Below, one piece after another: positions 63,589-64,000 of a stretch of 64,000 bases of DNA; position 1 is the stretch's first letter; the number at the start of each line of letters is the position of its first letter. Source of the stretch: Paraburkholderia sp. BL9I2N2 (GTDB taxonomy: Bacteria; Pseudomonadota; Gammaproteobacteria; Burkholderiales; Burkholderiaceae); NCBI RefSeq assembly GCF_004339745.1, contig NZ_SMGP01000001.1, forward strand, positions 3,782,001-3,846,000, given 5' to 3'. The notes under the pieces are model-generated. The model was not told the origin of the DNA and searched no databases. It saw only the letters and a program-made list of their open reading frames with translations. The translations under genes and the position numbers were made by a program.

Positions 63589-64000
63589 ATGAATCGTTTA
63601 GCCAAATTTCTTCCCCTCGAGAACGTCGTCGTCGGACTATCGGTCACCAGCAAGAAACGCGTGTTCGAGCAAGCGGGCCTGATCTTCGAGAACCAGAACG
63701 GCATCGCCCGTAGCACGGTCACTGACAATCTGTTCGCGCGCGAGCGCCTCGGATCGACTGGCCTTGGTGAAGGCGTGGCGATTCCGCATGGCCGGATCAA
63801 AGGCTTGAAGCAACCGCTCGCCGCGTTCGTCCGTCTTGCCGAACCCATCCCCTTCGAATCGCCCGACGGTCAGCCGGTCTCGCTGCTCATCTTCCTGCTC
63901 GTGCCCGAACAGGCCACTCAACAGCACCTCGAAATCCTTTCGGAAATCGCCCAGTTGCTGTCCGATCGCGAAGCCCGCGAGCGCCTGCATACGGAAGAAG
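63589..64000 (+). CDS. ptsN: PTS IIA-like nitrogen-regulatory protein PtsN (EIIA-Ntr), N-terminal part
   Basis: Starts at ATG 63589 (MNRLAKFLPLENVVV) and is cut by the window end after 137 codons; the usual length is about 150-155, so little is missing. The phosphorylated histidine is H67 in GVAIPHGR. It accepts phosphate from NPr in the nitrogen PTS and influences K+ and carbon/nitrogen balance by protein contacts. Its position after rpoN and hpf is the classical rpoN-operon order. A TATAAT box at 63422 suggests its own promoter. Confidence 0.95.
   Translation, partial: MNRLAKFLPLENVVVGLSVTSKKRVFEQAGLIFENQNGIARSTVTDNLFARERLGSTGLGEGVAIPHGRIKGLKQPLAAFVRLAEPIPFESPDGQPVSLLIFLLVPEQATQQHLEILSEIAQLLSDREARERLHTEE

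Overview
The window is high-GC, densely coded DNA, most likely a primary chromosome of a Burkholderiaceae member, probably Paraburkholderia. This is inferred from gene order rather than from a database search. The block kefB-like / kdsD / kdsC / lptC / lptA / lptB / rpoN / hpf / ptsN at the right end, ssb-MFS-uvrA in the middle, and a DUF3683 FAD oxidoreductase diverging from ilvA at the left end are arrangements I associate with Burkholderia sensu lato. I see no rRNA or tRNA gene, insertion sequence, prophage, CRISPR array or plasmid feature.

Left part (1-15 kb): a truncated FAD oxidoreductase; ilvA, a 5'-nucleotidase and queF in one operon; a D-amino-acid module (RidA, N-acyl-D-amino-acid deacylase, RpiR regulator, divergent PLP-dependent amino acid deaminase); a DHA2 drug exporter with its MarR regulator; an EcsC-family protein; an HSL-type esterase; and an exported CHRD-domain protein. 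The gene-free stretch 14591-15069 carries two plus-strand terminator-like hairpins with no plus-strand gene upstream, so it may hold a small RNA.

15-25 kb: a signalling island with a 1491-residue BvgS-like hybrid sensor kinase, an AqpZ-type aquaporin with an altered selectivity filter, and three tandem NarL/BvgA-type response regulators, all on the minus strand. An MFS transporter and a divergent LysR regulator follow.

26-33 kb: a respiratory operon for a B-family (ba3-like) heme-copper cytochrome c oxidase: a diheme cytochrome, a triheme cytochrome, a 58-residue one-helix peptide, subunit II with a complete CuA site, subunit I, and another diheme cytochrome. A chemoreceptor follows, preceded by a sigma-28-type promoter, then a DUF4239 membrane protein.

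34-41.6 kb: a minus-strand catabolic cluster (MaoC hydratase, MFS transporter, MmgE/PrpD, acyl-CoA dehydrogenase, class III CoA transferase, HutC-type GntR regulator, CitE-type lyase). It matches the enzyme set of the Pseudomonas itaconate-degradation locus, with an MFS carrier and a GntR regulator in place of the TRAP transporter and LysR regulator. An excellent GntR-type operator lies upstream of the first gene. This is the most interesting metabolic locus here.

42-64 kb: mostly housekeeping. ssb, MFS, uvrA, an AI-2E-family permease, a Fur-controlled TonB receptor divergent from a PepSY membrane protein, purU, a NUDIX protein, a LysE exporter, apt, a Kef-type antiporter, Kdo synthesis and LPS transport genes (kdsD, kdsC, lptC, lptA, lptB), rpoN, hpf and the start of ptsN.
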